Shown: positions 1 to 12,315 of the stretch, piece after piece
Layout of the letters: every line of letters begins with the position of its first letter
How positions within the stretch are numbered: position 1 is the first letter of the stretch
Assembly (NCBI GenBank): GCA_958496175.1
Contig: OY292277.1
Coordinates: forward strand, 48,619,050 to 48,683,049
DNA from: Sisyra terminalis
Lineage: Eukaryota > Arthropoda > Insecta > Neuroptera > Sisyridae
Reading direction: 5' to 3'
Length of the DNA stretch: 64,000 nt
The notes under the pieces: generated by a model
Told to the model about the DNA's origin: nothing
Seen by the model: the letters and a program-made list of their open reading frames with translations, nothing else
The model's database searches: none
Translations under genes and position numbers: made by a program

Positions 1-1330
1 AGCTAAAATTTGTTCTACAGGCTTATTTTTGCGATTGTTAATCACGAATTTTGAGTCCCATAAAGTCCTTTCAAGCACCTGGAGATCTAGAAATAATCTA
101 AATTTTATAGAGTTTTTGTAAATATATTTAAAAAGAGTTTTAATCACTTATTTTGGGGGTTTTAAAGTTGCTTAGTATAAATATAGAGTTTAACAAGTTC
201 ATCAACTTTCCTGAAGGTAGACGTGGACATCATCTTCAAAAGTTTTGTTCATTTTTTTCATAAAATGGTAACGAAAATACGATTTTTGGAGTCGTTTTTT
301 ACGAATATAATGTTCATGAAATTCCCGAATGTTTCTTGAAGTAAAAGGGCACGTCATTTTCTAGAGTTTCTTTTATATATGAAAAAAATGATTTCAAAAT
401 TTACACAGAAGAGATCTTCGAGCCTTTTGGCATATTAAATTTTCCAATGTTCCTGGAGGTTGACATGGATATCATCTCCTGGTCTTCATTTTATATTAAA
501 GTTCGCGTTTATAATCATTAACACCAAACAACCCCTAATAACTACTTAAACCTAATTTTCCATAAAATTAATTCCAAATGCTTCAAGGAATCCAATAATC
601 AATTATAAACCACCATCAAAAAATCGTCATCCTTTGACACCAAGTGAACATTTTTTTTAATGCTCAAATAGTAAAAATTTTCGAAATTTTCATTCTTTTA
701 AGTAATTTAATTCAACTTCGCACATTTGGACGTCGTATGGATGGAAAGCGTAGAAATAAATTGGAATATTTTATTTATTTTGAATAACAATAATTGGATT
801 CCAAATTGTTCTAAATACCAAAGATAAATTAACACGGAAGATTTTATATTTTAGTTGATAATGAAATATATGATATAAAATTGCTCCCTTAAAGCTTTTC
901 AGTAGAATTCGTAATTACTCCAGGTCGACAATCTATCTAATAAAGCAAGTCTACAAAATTATACTTATAGAATAGAAGTTTGATTGTTGAAAAACAAACA
1001 TAAATTAAAAGTTCCCTATTTGGTATAAGTACTAAATAAACTTTTGTACTAATTTAGTGAAATGGTGTTATTTAAATTGCTTTTATTGAAATGGTATAAC
1101 AAAAATAAATACTTTCTAAATGTATATGACCTATGTTTTATATTAAGTGGTTTTAATGTTTCGTTTTTAACAGCACTTTGATTATTAAATTTAAAATTTC
1201 GATTGTTGATTAACTCAACATAATCTTATACAAACCCCTTTTAAATTTTTAGGGGTGGAATTTTCAAAAAAAAAAAGCTTATCAGATGCCTTCTTCTTGT
1301 AAGGAATACACCGATTATACGAATTACATT
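1..1330. other. AT-rich non-coding DNA with degenerate repeats
   Basis: I see no gene here. Between about 50 and 510 a loosely repeated unit of roughly 110-130 bases recurs, recognisable by wording such as 'cctgaaggtagacgtggaca' near 211 and 'cctggaggttgacatggata' near 451, each followed by 'tcatct' and a T-rich stretch. This looks like an old, decayed tandem or interspersed repeat. The rest up to 1330 is featureless AT-rich sequence. Confidence 0.4.
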
Positions 1331-2225
1331 AGGGTCAGTCCAAATAAAGTGGTCCAAAAATAAATGAAATGGTAGCTCGACCATTTAAAAAAAATAATAT
1401 TTCGTGTGCTATCACCCCAACATGTTGGTAGTTCAAATTCATCATTATTTTATTTTTATTGTTTTTAGTTTTCCAGTGGTGGCCATATTAGTTTTACTAG
1501 GCGCAGATATTTTCGCACTTTTAAGGGTTTGCGGAAACTTGATTATCTCAGGCCCTATTTGTCCTATCAAAATGAAACTAAAAGCAGTGTGTTCATGAAA
1601 ATATAAGCTATAAGGTTGTATTAAAACGTTTTCACCTAAATATAATTCTAAAGGGTTTTAATTCTAAATTTCAGCCTAAATTTTTAGATCTCATTTGTAA
1701 AAACTCCAATTTTCACGGAAAGATTGTGAATGAAGGGAAAAAGTCTACACGTTAAAACTTTTTTTAGAAACAATAAGATACTAGTTTTATTCAAAAACAA
1801 AATTTGAAGTCTGAGACTTTAAGTCTTTTTAAAATAAAAAATAATAAAATTTGGAAATTTTCAAAATTTGCAATTTTCTGAGCTCAATATCTCTGGTGGG
1901 GGATCAGATAAAAATCTGAAATATCACCCCATTGTAGTACTGTATGATAGTATTATGCACCTAAAATTTGGAGTTTGAGATTTGACTAGGAGCAGAAGTA
2001 TTGCAAGCACAAAATGTCAAAATAATGCATACTTCAGTAGTGAATATTATGAATTGAGCCATTTAATATGTGACATATACTTGGCAAAAAGAGCATTTTT
2101 CACAAAAAAAACATATATTCTGGGCTAACTATTACCTTTCTAACGATATATAACTCATCTGTATAAAGTAAAACAAAATTTTCATCCCTCCGTTTTTACG
2201 TACGGTATACCTTCCCGTATTATTT
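1330..2225 (+). repeat. Interspersed repeat family F, copy 1
   Basis: This block starts with a terminus-like sequence (gggtcagtccaaataaagtg, near 1333) and is closely matched, in the opposite orientation, by 61245-62100. Shared landmarks include the 'caccccaacatgttgg' block, the 'tttccgcaaacc' block, 'ctgagctcaatatctctggt' and 'gtgcttgcaatac'. The small reading frame at 1404-1598 lies inside the repeat and is not a gene. The right edge is soft, because similarity to the second copy fades after about 2150. No coding relic or clear target duplication is visible, so the class of element is unknown; a non-autonomous DNA element is my guess. Confidence 0.75.
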
Positions 2226-4448
2226 TTAAGGAATGATAAGTAGCCTAACATGTGTGGGAAATTGTGTTGTATATTAATCCCAATTGTTATTAAATTCAGT
2301 TGTTCCGTTCTTTAGTTATAAGGAGATAGAAAAAAATTGTAGAAATGATATACTTAGAATAAAAGCCTATTGAAGCTAATATTAACCCTAAAATTGGGTT
2401 AAAAACTAAAATATACAGACAGTCGTAAGAATTTAAAATATAAGTAAAGATAATTATTTCACTTACCTTCAAATCTGAATAAATTTTTACAACAAACTTC
2501 TTTTCTCGACATTTCGTTAATCCCACGTTGTTCTATTGAATTGTTCTTCAAATATAATCTGCAAAGAAGAAACTTTGGTCAATAAACATGTGGAAATATA
2601 TTAATTTTTAAAAGTTAAATTAATTTATTCTTTATGATACGAAAAATCGTAAGAAAGCCAATGAGAAAAACATTAAGTGAAAAATATATAATGCTGATAA
2701 AATTTTACTCTTTATAATTTATTTCATAAAACGTTCTTATATCTAAAATCCTTTTTGTTCATTTCATCCCAAAATTCACGGAAATTCGTTGTGAATGTTA
2801 TCAGAATAACCGTTTTTACTTTCATTGCTTTTATTGTCGTATTTAACGACGAATAATAATGGTAGATATGTAGATTTACATCATCCAACGTTAAATTATG
2901 TTTTGAATTGAATTTATTTCGATAAGATCATAATTTTCTAGTTATAAAATATCTAAAAACCTACTCTCTCATATAACATGTGATTTATATCTCAGGTCAC
3001 AAAACCATTTTATCTTTGATAATAAAATTTCCTAATAATCTAAAATTTTCTGCGGAAAATTGTATTGTTTATTATCAATTTTTGTTGGGGTTGGTTGTTT
3101 TTTTTTTCTTTCTGGAAATGATAGAATCAAGAAAATCAGGAAACGATGTCGAATAGAGAGATATTGATTTTTTAGAATTTAATAATAAAGGGTCGTAATA
3201 AAATTTATTTTTTTTCCCCCGAGATGCATGACTTTTCGGTTGTTTCACTATTGTACCTGGAAAAGTTTAAACGCAGGAAAAGTCTTTAATGTTGGTGTGA
3301 AGGTATGACGTTATCGTGGTCATAAAGATGTAAGATGAAGGTTTTCATAAATTCGGAAAATTATTTTCAGAAAAAAAATTTATTATGCCTCGTTTTACCT
3401 GGAGTTTCCTTCGAATATTCGCTCCGGCTGAAAATTACTCTCCAGAGACCAGTTGTATGTCTTTTTTGAATAGACTGTTATAAAATCTGAACAGCACACA
3501 TTTGTACATTTATCTGAAGCGTTTATCGAAAATTCCATACCCGCATGTGGTAAACCTAATGCACATAATGTAGTCTACATATATTATATATATATATATG
3601 TCACAGAATGTGCGTAAAAGGTAACGTTTAAAATAAAGTTTCTCCGGCAATATTTATCTATTGCTCGATTTAACCGCGTGCCCTATCTTCATTTTAAGCC
3701 GCACGTTTACATACCGCCAACCAACCCCTTGTGTAATTTACATTAAAATTTCACATAAAAATTAAATTTTCTTTCCACATTTTTCCAACGATAAAAATAA
3801 ACTTTGCGTTCGCCCGCGAAGCGATTTATTCGGGTCGATAATCAAATTTCAATCGTAAAAAGGATTAAATTTGGTGAACATTATTCACGGAACATTGCAG
3901 TGAGAAAGTTAATTGAGTTTTTTTTTTCCGGCTCTCGGAAAACTAAATATACAGATAGTTTAGAGGATATTTATGGGCGACTTTTATCTGGTATTTCTAG
4001 GCATTATAAATGGGTAAACGACTTTTCATCAAAATTTAATTTAATTTCCACGGCCGTTTTGAAACATTATACGTTTAAATGGACCATTATTGTGAGATGA
4101 ATGTTGAAATAGTTTATTTTCTTGTGAAAAATGGTAAAATTTAATTTTAAAAGCAATAAAAAGAATTATTGCCATTTTTTTCTTGTATAAAACTTTTTTT
4201 GCCAAATGAAATGTATAATTGTTGTGTTTACAAAAGTATTTTAAATATGTGTCCTGTTTTATTGTACTAAAATAAAATATAGCTTTGGACTTTTAAACAT
4301 TGATTTCCCTGATTGATTTTTTTGTTATTTTAAGACTAGATAAAAATAAAAGCTTTGAAATGCTTAAATTTTAGTATACGAAAGTCTATTAATAAGAATA
4401 GTAGTTAAATGATTTTACAATTTTCTTAATATTTGGCCTCACATTTCT
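2226..4448. other. Non-coding, mostly single-copy DNA
   Basis: No gene is supported. A short (TA)n run lies near 3578-3599. The stretch from about 3550 to 4100 is a little richer in G+C than its surroundings and carries a 98-codon open frame at 3804-4100, but that frame has no recognisable domain and no splice or homology support. I treat it as chance. Confidence 0.5.
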
Positions 4449-4931
4449 TAGAATAGATGATAAAATTCAGATCTCAGCTTTTACTAAATAAGAAGACAAT
4501 TCAGGTTGTTTCAGATTGGGTTTTTATTTGAGTAAAAGTGGACGAATAAATTTTAAATTGTTAATTCCTTTTAGATATTCTAAGAAATTAAATACGAAGA
4601 CAATTCAGGTTGTTTAAGATCGGGTTTTTATTTTTTATTTTTATTATTCAATTAGCTACGTTTCGTTACGTATTGTTACTTCATCAGGCTTCTTGATTCA
4701 CAAAAATAATAATATTATTATTTAAATTGAAATTTTTTATTGAATTTAAATTGAAAATATTATTTTTGGGAATCAAGAAGCCTGATGAAGTTACGATACG
4801 TAACGAAACGTAGCTAATTGAAAACTAAAAATATTAAATAAAAAACCGATCTTAAACAACCTGAATTATCTTTTTATTTAATTTCTTAGAATATCTAAAA
4901 GGAATTAACAATTCAAAATTTATTCATCTAC
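4449..4931. repeat. Palindromic (foldback) repeat with hammerhead-like hairpins, copy 1
   Basis: The arms at about 4539-4723 and 4745-4931 are inverted copies of each other, about 190 bases each, around a short AT-rich centre. Shared landmarks are 'gttaattccttttagatatt', 'aattcaggttgtttaagatc', 'caattagctacgtttcgtta' and 'catcaggcttcttgatt'. A partial extra copy of the outer segment lies at 4449-4536 and is also found beside the related palindrome at 49881-50157. A single-arm relative lies at 42431-42582. The inner hairpin in each arm carries a CTGATGA ... GAAACGTA motif resembling hammerhead ribozymes found at the ends of Penelope-like elements. There is no coding sequence. Confidence 0.85.
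4779..4815 (+). ncRNA. Hammerhead-ribozyme-like motif in palindrome arm
   Basis: CTGATGA is at 4782-4788. A five-base stem GTTAC (4790-4794) and GTAAC (4800-4804) closes a five-base loop, followed by GAAA (4805-4808) and then C-GT-A. AGC at 4779-4781 can pair with GCT at 4813-4815 as stem I. One extra A sits between CTGATGA and the stem, so the spacing is not canonical, and stem III would be only a two-pair ACGT that could work as a dimer. The opposite strand carries a version with one stem mismatch at about 4653-4690. Activity is unproven and may be lost. Confidence 0.35.
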
Positions 4932-4949
4932 TTTAATTTGAACAACAGA

Positions 4950-6121
4950 AGTAGCCAACAAGGACCCACAACCATCCACAATATCACAATTATACGCCAA
5001 AATAACGAAAAATATCCCAAAATAATACTCCAACAACAAATCAAAGAAAAAAACGACAAAAAAAGAAAATGCCATTGTTTTGGAAGGAAAACATGCAGAA
5101 TTTATCGAACATGTAATAACCCTTGAGTAAAAAAACAACCTAGATATGATCATTGACGCCTAAAAAGTAAACAAGTTAAGGGCTAATCTGATACTTTGAA
5201 TGATATATAAATCCAAAAAAAAATAGTGCAGTCATGGGACCTCCATCAGGAAATTCTTTACGGTTTTTTTTCAACTGGGAATTATTATTATTTTTATAAA
5301 TATCTTTTGTCCCTGTGTTCCAACAATAATCATCTTCACTCTAGCATTCATTACAAAATGATCATTAAACAAGCCCTAAGAAACAGTAACATAAAAGCAT
5401 CTGCTCCAATTATTCCAATAAATTTAGTAAACCCCAAATTGGGACACATTAATTGTAGAATACGGGCGACATATATGGAAGATCAGGGTGCCATTCCGGA
5501 TTTTATCACAATAAAAAAAGATTCCGAAGACTTAAAAGTATCAATTGTGCGTTAATTCTGTAATAGTGGCCACCATTACGGTCATATAAATATAAATACG
5601 TCGATAAGATAATCTCAATAGACAAAAACCAAAATTCCTCACTTATTGAAAACCACGAAATTAAATTTCATAAATGCACATAAGATGGCATTACTCTACC
5701 AATCAATTCGACCTGAACACTATATATGGGATACTTTAGAACCATCCAATGAAAATAAAGGTAAACTATTAACAGAGAAAATTAATTAGGCATAATAATA
5801 ATTAATGAAACAAAATATTAACATTAATGTAGAAAAAATAATTTTGCAACTCCAAAACCTTTTAAATTAAATGAGGAGAAGACGAGTACAGATTTTGAAA
5901 CCAATAGTGAACCACCCTAAACAAAAGAAAACCCCAAAGTTTTCAAGAAATAATGCGGAAAAATACTAACAAGAACTGAGGAAAAAGAAAATAACGAGGT
6001 ATAGAAAACAATAGAAAAAAACACCAAGTTTAATGCAGTACATCCCCATCATCCAGAACAATTCTTTGGCTTTCTTGGAAACGCAAGTGATTCACAAAAT
6101 TTAAAGGATCTAGCCACATAA
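4950..6121 (+). pseudogene. LINE ORF1 (gag-like) relic, 5' part
   Basis: Three-frame reading shows a decayed protein: a basic Asn/Lys-rich leader with a 'VLEGKHAEFIEHVITLE' stretch (about 5080-5130), then the longest open piece at 5226-5555. That piece includes 'KASAPIIPINLVNPK' and 'ATYMEDQGAIPDF', followed by a degenerate Cys/His stretch (CNSGHHYGHI) resembling a zinc knuckle. Near 6050-6110 comes 'FFGFLGNASDSQNLKDLAT', which I read as the start of the C-terminal part of a Jockey/I-type ORF1. Stops and frameshifts are frequent. The reading is cut at 6121 by a mariner relic and appears to resume at 7030. The assignment to LINE ORF1 is by general resemblance and is moderate at best; a gag-like frame from another retroelement is possible. 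Confidence 0.45.
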
Positions 6122-6123
6122 TA

Positions 6124-7029
6124 CATTAGGTGTACCGGAAAAGAATGTCGTTTTATACCAATCATGATTCAATTGCCATTTGTCTGCTTATAAATTGTTT
6201 CAGAGTGGTACTAAAGACATTTTATGATTAGTTTAATTTATCAACTTAGTAAAAATAACAAAATATTTTTTATTCTGAAATCTATATTGAAATAGAAGAA
6301 CCAAAAACTCGATAGAATATAAATTCGGTATTGTATGCTCTTCGAGTTTCACAGGATAGTAACGCAAAGTTGTTACAAAAAACCTTTTTAATGTTTATCT
6401 AAGTGCATTTGATGTTCATTAATGCTAAAAGAGTTTTTTTTTTAAGTTCAGAATCGATAAGTTTCATTTCTTCAAATGGTACCCAACGAAATATGATAAA
6501 AATTTTAACCAATAAGAAGTTAAGTGGAGAAATGGTGCCAAATGTATGCCAGATAGTCAAATAGCTATCAAATAATCCTAATCAATTTTAATCGATCGGC
6601 CAAATACCCAAAAGTGTTCAAAAACTGTTAACAGGTAAAATTCTATGCTACAACACGGGAATGCAAGACTCCTCTGCAAAAGAAAATCCCTGGAAAAACT
6701 AATTTATTAAGGGGAGGGTGATATTACCAAACCCACTATAACCGTCAAAAGTTAATTCATCGAATTTCTATTTATCTCAATCGTTACCACATTTACTAAG
6801 TGGTTAAAAAATCCAAAGTTTAAGCGATGTTCAAAATGTATTTTTTTGATATTTTCTTTGCTAATCAATTGATTTTTACTAATATGGCATTAAAATTTTG
6901 CACATTAGATGTCAAAACGTTGATCCTAATGAAGCTGTTTATATTATTGATTTAAAATCAATAGTTGGAAGAAAATTTTGTATTTTGATTGTATTTTAAA
7001 AAAATGACAATACTTTCCGGTACCCCTAA
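6124..7029 (+). mobile_element. mariner-like element relic
   Basis: The terminal inverted repeats are recognisable: ttaggtgtaccggaaaagaa at the left (from 6126) and, read on the other strand from 7029, ttaggggtaccggaaagtat. TA dinucleotides flank both (6122-6123 and 7030-7031), as expected for Tc1/mariner. Inside, three-frame reading from about 6640 shows the C-terminal half of a mariner transposase: a 'QHGNARLLCKRKSLEKL' stretch matching the usual Asp-Asn-Ala-Arg-Pro-His region with the key Asp changed to Gly, later 'SIDFY' and 'GIKIL', then a YIID-like end. Many stops and shifts make it dead. It sits inside the LINE ORF1 relic. Confidence 0.75.
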
Positions 7030-7260
7030 TACCAATGCTTCAAAGGCACCAATAAATATGTGCAACACCGTTAATTTATCACTGAACCAGCGTTTGAAAT
7101 ATCGATACACCCGAAGAACCAAAAAACTAGAATCCTTAACAAATTCTGCGTAAGATGGTGGAGAAATAAACCAAAAAGAATTATCACAAACTTTAACTAA
7201 TTCAAATTAACACAATATTAAATATAGTCAAAAAAAATTATAATAAATAAATATTTATCT
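7030..7260 (+). pseudogene. LINE ORF1 relic, 3' part after the mariner insertion
   Basis: Immediately after the mariner right end the reading resumes with 'NLSLNQRLKYRYTRRTKKL' (about 7068-7130) and 'LESLTNSA', then becomes polar and Asn-rich. Some Jockey-type ORF1 proteins end in a comparable basic helix, so I read it as the continuation of the fragment ending at 6121. It is short and stop-containing; confidence rests on position as much as on sequence. Confidence 0.35.
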
Positions 7261-7365
7261 ACAATCATTGAAGCAAGTGCAAACCATTGGAACAATTAGA
7301 AGAGCAATCCAACCTATATACATCAGATGCACTAAACAATAACGGAAAAGTTTTGCATAGTCAAT

Positions 7366-8409
7366 TACACCGACACACAAAAAAAAAGTGCTATGTACTT
7401 TTGACCGGACCTACATAAATCTACGTATTTTGACCCCCTGAACACGAATCCGGGGTCGGTTTGACCCGTACACCCTCAAAAATTCGAGAAAACTTTAAAA
7501 AACCGAAAAAAATGGTTAAAATCGGCAGTTTTGGGGACATAAACATTTTTTTGAACTAAATCGAGCATGCTTTTCGATCCGCTGAATACAAATTCGAAGT
7601 TTATGTAGACCATAAGCCGTTTTTATTGTAAGAAAATTGCCAAAAACCCTTAAAAATTGTAAAAAATTGTTTCTTCGGCTATTGTTCTAAAATTCGAGAT
7701 TATATGATGAAAATAAACTTTTAACTCTCTACAAAGGATATTCTGCATATTATTCTATTTCTGGAATATGATTTTTGAAGGTTATTTGGCTAACCACGAT
7801 TTTGTTATTTCTATAGATTTTTTACGATTATCATTTTTTTTTTAATTCCGGATCAATGAACTTCAAATTTACACTCAACAGATTTGCTAACATGTCAAAT
7901 TTATTATGATTTCATTAAAAATTTGATATTTATCACAAGAACTTTGATTTTTCTGAAATTTTCAGGGTTTTTTGCTATTTACATGGATTTCTAAGAATGG
8001 CTGGACCGAATACCTTCAAGATCTATATTATGCGGATTAGAATACATGAAAATCACGATTAATCTAGGCCCTTTGAATTTTTGTACACAATTACTGCAAT
8101 TTCTTGCAATTTTCAAAGATTTTTTGCAATTTTCATACAATTAAAACAGCTTATGATCTAAATGAACTTTGAATTTGTATTCAGCGGGTCAAAAAACATG
8201 AAAATCATGCACGGTTTAGTTCAAAAAAATTTCTATGTCAACCAAACTGCCGATTTTAACCATTTTTTTCGGTTTTTTAAAGTTTTCTCCAATTTTTGAG
8301 GGTGTACGGGTCAAACCGACCCCGGATTTGTGTTCAGGGGGTCAAAATACGTAGATTTATGTAGGTCCGGTCAAAAATACAGACCACTTTTTTTTTGTGT
8401 GCCGGTGTT
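7366..8409. mobile_element. Long foldback element, about 1.04 kb
   Basis: The two halves are inverted repeats of one another for roughly 330 bases or more each. The ends read acaccgacacacaaaaaaaa (from 7367) and, on the other strand from about 8408, acaccggcacacaaaaaaaa. Shared internal landmarks are 'ttgaccggacctacataaat', 'ccgaccccggat', 'tgagggtgtacgggtcaaac', 'cggcagttttggggacata' and 'ccgctgaatacaaattcgaa'. The centre is AT-rich and non-coding. Flanks share CAATT (7362-7366 region and 8411-8416 region), a weak hint of a decayed target duplication. No transposase is present, so it would have moved in trans. Confidence 0.85.
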
Positions 8410-9844
8410 AACAATTGTATCGAAATTCATTGATTTTTTTGGAATGAATTATTGATTTTTATTGTTTTGAATGTGAAAAAAGAAATAATTGAACTTTATA
8501 ACGATACTAAGTACTTTGCTTTATACTTAAGAACTCACTAAAATAAAGTAATTTCATAAAGACCAAAAGAAAAGTTGGAATTCAAATATTAAATTTTGTT
8601 CAACTTTCTTTCATTTAAAATCTTTGTATACAAATATAGCGTAGGTACATACCAGATAAACTAAGGAAGTGCATGAAAAAAAATTACAGATATTTTTGTC
8701 GGATTACACTTTGGTGCAAGCTTATATTATACAATTAGTATAATGAAATAAAGAGATCATGTAAAAGAGGAAATAAAGACTAAAATTAAATTTCTGCAGT
8801 CGTTATTCCGTATCATAAGAGTTATTTCCTATTTACACGGTTGATAATCGAATTTTATTCGGAAAAGATTCTTGTCATCTCGTTTTAATTAACCCAACTG
8901 CCATGCCTATGGGTAACAAAGTTGGATGAATACAATCTAGTGCAATTTCATTGGGGTGGCATTTGTGTATTCAGTAAAACGAATATGGCCGAATATGGTA
9001 AACGGAAATGGCCCTTACCTTTCCTATAAATACTATTAAACTTTTACACTTCTCGAACTGAAAAAGTAATTTTGAGTGACAAATTGTTACATTTTTATCA
9101 CTTAACTCCCTTATTAAAACTAAATGAGTTTTATATATTTTAAGCCGAAGCTTACAGTTATGGAGCCAGAAGATATTAAAAGTGTCAAAAATTGGTTCCG
9201 AAGTCGGAGCTTTAAGTAATTTAGTCCAGCTTCATGCTTAAAAAAATTAAACTAAAGTTAAAGTTTGTATATTTTTTGAGCTTTGAATTGCTATCTATTA
9301 TACTATCTGGTTTGGTGATAATTGGCAGTTTTCTACAATATACAGAGTACCTATAGTTGTGATGCAAATATAAAAAGCTTGCCGAAAGCTTCTACTCGAA
9401 TTTATTATGATGGTTTTTCTTCTGCCAAAGTAAATGATATAAGTCTGACCTTTTTACTTTAGGTAATTATGAAAGGTAAAATTTTTTCTTAGTTTAAAAA
9501 TTTATTGATATTTGGTTTAAAAAAAAGTAATTTTTCCCATAGAATTGAAGTTCAAAAAAGGTTTTCTAAAAATTAACACTATTTATTTGTGCTATCAGTT
9601 GCTTGGTCTTACGAGCTTTCCCTCCATAATTTTTTTATTTTTATTTTCAAATAAATTGCACAATTTGCAAAGGGTTGCAATAAGAGCATTCAATCCATAG
9701 ATAATCACATGTAAGCACTAGTCCAGGTAGATTAGTGCTGTATAAGTACAAAGACTTTTAATAACCAATAGCATCAATAACAATAATAATAGTCAATAAT
9801 AATATATATATATCAATGCTAAAAATTATGTGAAACATTAATAT
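8410..9844. other. Non-coding AT-rich DNA
   Basis: I see no gene, recognisable mobile element or strong repeat here. The sequence resembles neutral intronic or intergenic DNA. Confidence 0.5.
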
Positions 9845-9852
9845 ATAAGTAA

Positions 9853-10864
9853 TAGACTGATTCAAAAAAAATATGATTTTTTTTTCTTAATTATATCTAA
9901 AATATTGTTGGGAATAACAAGAAAAAATCCTGTGAAAGTTTAAGCTCTTAATATTGAGAGGTGCCGCATCGTAAATTTCAATTTTCCATTTAAATAACAT
10001 GGGAACAATATTCTCTTGGACTTTGGATTTTTATAGCTCACGTTGATGACAATATTTCGGAATGATAAAGGTATATTCTTGTAGAAAATTGAACGACCTA
10101 CAAAAAAAGTCTCTAAACAAGTTTTTGATATATTTATTTCTTCAAAAGTTATTTGAGGTCAAAGTTGAACTTAAGAGAAATTTTAATATTTTTTCAATTT
10201 TTTGACGCAACCATCAATTTTATGAGAAAATTTTATAAGACATTTTTTGTAGAGCACTTTTTTTCCTATAACTTATCTCCATAAAAGACTTTGATATTTT
10301 TCACAGATCCTATATTATTTAATTTAAATAAAAAAAATAATTTTTATGTTAAAAATATAATAACTCAGGGAATTTTCAATTTAATGCAAATAACTTAGGA
10401 CCTGTATAAAGTATCAAAAACTTTTATATCGATAAGTTATAGAATAAAAAGTGCTCTACAAAAAATGTCCGATAAAATTTTCTCATAAAATTGATGGTTG
10501 CGTCAAAAAATTGAAAAAATATTAAAATTTATCTTTAGTTCAACTCTGACCTCGAATAACTTTTGAAGGAATAAATATATAAAAAACTTGTAAGACCACC
10601 TTTTTTGTAGATCGTTCAATTTTCTACAAGAATATACCTTGGTCATTCCGAAATATTGTCACCAACGTGAGCTATAAAACTCCAAAGTGCAAGAGAATAT
10701 TGTTCCCATGTTATTTAAATGGAAAATCGAAATTTGCGATGCGGCACCTCTTAATATTAATATTGACAGCTTAAACTTTCACAGGATTTTTTTTTGTCAT
10801 TTCCAACAATATTTTCGATATAATTAAGAAAAAAAAAACATCATTTTTTTTTTGAATCAGTCTA
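9853..10864. mobile_element. Complete foldback element, family A
   Basis: The ends are tagactgattcaaaaaaaat at 9853 and its inverted match ending tttgaatcagtcta at 10864. Both sides are flanked by the identical octamer ataagtaa (9845-9852 and 10865-10872), a clean 8-bp target-site duplication. The arms extend for several hundred bases, with shared landmarks 'gaggtgccgcatcg', 'aacatgggaacaatattctc', 'tgtagaaaattgaac' and 'ttgatggttgcgtcaaaaaa'. A subterminal block 'gtttaagctcttaatatt' (9938-9955) is shared with other foldback families in this window. An 8-bp duplication is usual for hAT and P-type transposases; the mobilising enzyme is not encoded here. Confidence 0.9.
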
Positions 10865-10872
10865 ATAAGTAA

Positions 10873-12315
10873 TATATAGAAATAAAGCTATAAAATAAGA
10901 AATATTAATTTTGCAATAAATAGTTAAAAGGAATATTTGTTTAGTTACAAAATCTTTCAGGCAAATCTTTAACATTCTATTTTTGTAACTTTCTTATCAT
11001 CTTACTGTTGTCCAATAATCCATAAAAAATGCATGGAAATTGTAATGAAATGCGTGCAAGTTTCCAAAGTAAAATGGCAGAGGGTTAATGGAAAACGTAA
11101 TGGCTTTAAAATTTTGTCAAGATGATATTTTCGCGAAAGCATTTCGTTTTAAAGAAACGGTTTCAATGTTTAAATAAATGTCTCACAGTCGTAGAGCGTT
11201 TTATTCAAACCATATTTTCACTAACTCGTTTTTCCCGGCATTTTCCGTGCATCGGCATTTTCCTCCCGAGCACAAGTACACCATGCATATAGTGTATGGT
11301 ATGTGCTATACACACGGGTTACTTTACAACACGAAATTCTACTTGAACAAATTGCAAAAAGGTTCTTTACGCGCCTCATTTGTACAAAAGCAAGTTGACA
11401 GCATCTGAAGTGAAAGAAAGGCGAGAAAAATTATCTATTTATGTGTATGTGTATCTTTAAACAGCACATCTCATGTTCTGTATTCTGTTGGGAATATTTT
11501 TTAAAGTATCCGAAATAAGTGGTATTTGAATATGTTTTCATGTGCTTATTCAATGTGTAAGAGTACCCGCTTTTTATGGATCGAATAATGCGAAACATTC
11601 ATGCTTTATTTATGTGTTTTTTGGACGTAAATGTGAGTTGATCGGCAAATATACGGCGACACAACGACATGGGAATATTTTCAAGTATTTTCATCGGAAA
11701 TTGTTGCGTCGTTTTTGTTTGACAATCGTTTTCCCAGCCGTTTGCCGGGCTATTGTGTTTTCTTTATTGTAAAGAAGCCTGACAACTTAAGAAAATAATA
11801 TATTGACATTTGACAATGTAGCGTACGTATCACATTTGATTTGATGTGGTGACGATTTTTTTTCTTCTTTATTTTGTTGTTCATCAATACATAAATATTT
11901 CCAACACTTTTTCTTTCCTTGTGGCGCGCAAATTCGAGAGCCCGAATTCTAATTAACTCGAAAAAATAACATACGACACTGCCACTATGTGATAAAATAT
12001 TCAAATTTGCCTTTTTTTTTTTTGGTTGGTGCACGAGAAATGTGGTTGGAATTTAAATTACAAATGAAATTTTGTCTAGACAAAAGTAAACCCCTTGTTG
12101 GTTTCTTCTGAAAATATGGGGGAAAAATGTATGGCAAAAATCAATATTTTATGTGGGTAAATATAATCTTTTTAGAAATCAAATCAACTAGAAAAAAAAA
12201 ACGTGTTTTTTATGACATTTTGATAGTGGTAATGGTAAAAGAAGAGTTATGCAACAAAAAAAAGTTTAAGTAAAACAATCAAAAAATCTTTCTTTTACTT
12301 CTGAGTCTTGTACAT
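10873..12315. other. Non-coding, apparently unique DNA
   Basis: No gene is supported. About 11030-11780 is less AT-rich and less repetitive than its surroundings and contains two 76-codon open frames (11178-11408 and 11542-11772), but neither shows a domain or a plausible exon structure. The island may simply be older single-copy intronic sequence. Confidence 0.5.

Noticed and set aside
3804..4100. 98-codon open frame on the plus strand
   Set aside because: It has no recognisable domain, no splice context I can defend and no repeat partner. Length is within chance for such a window.
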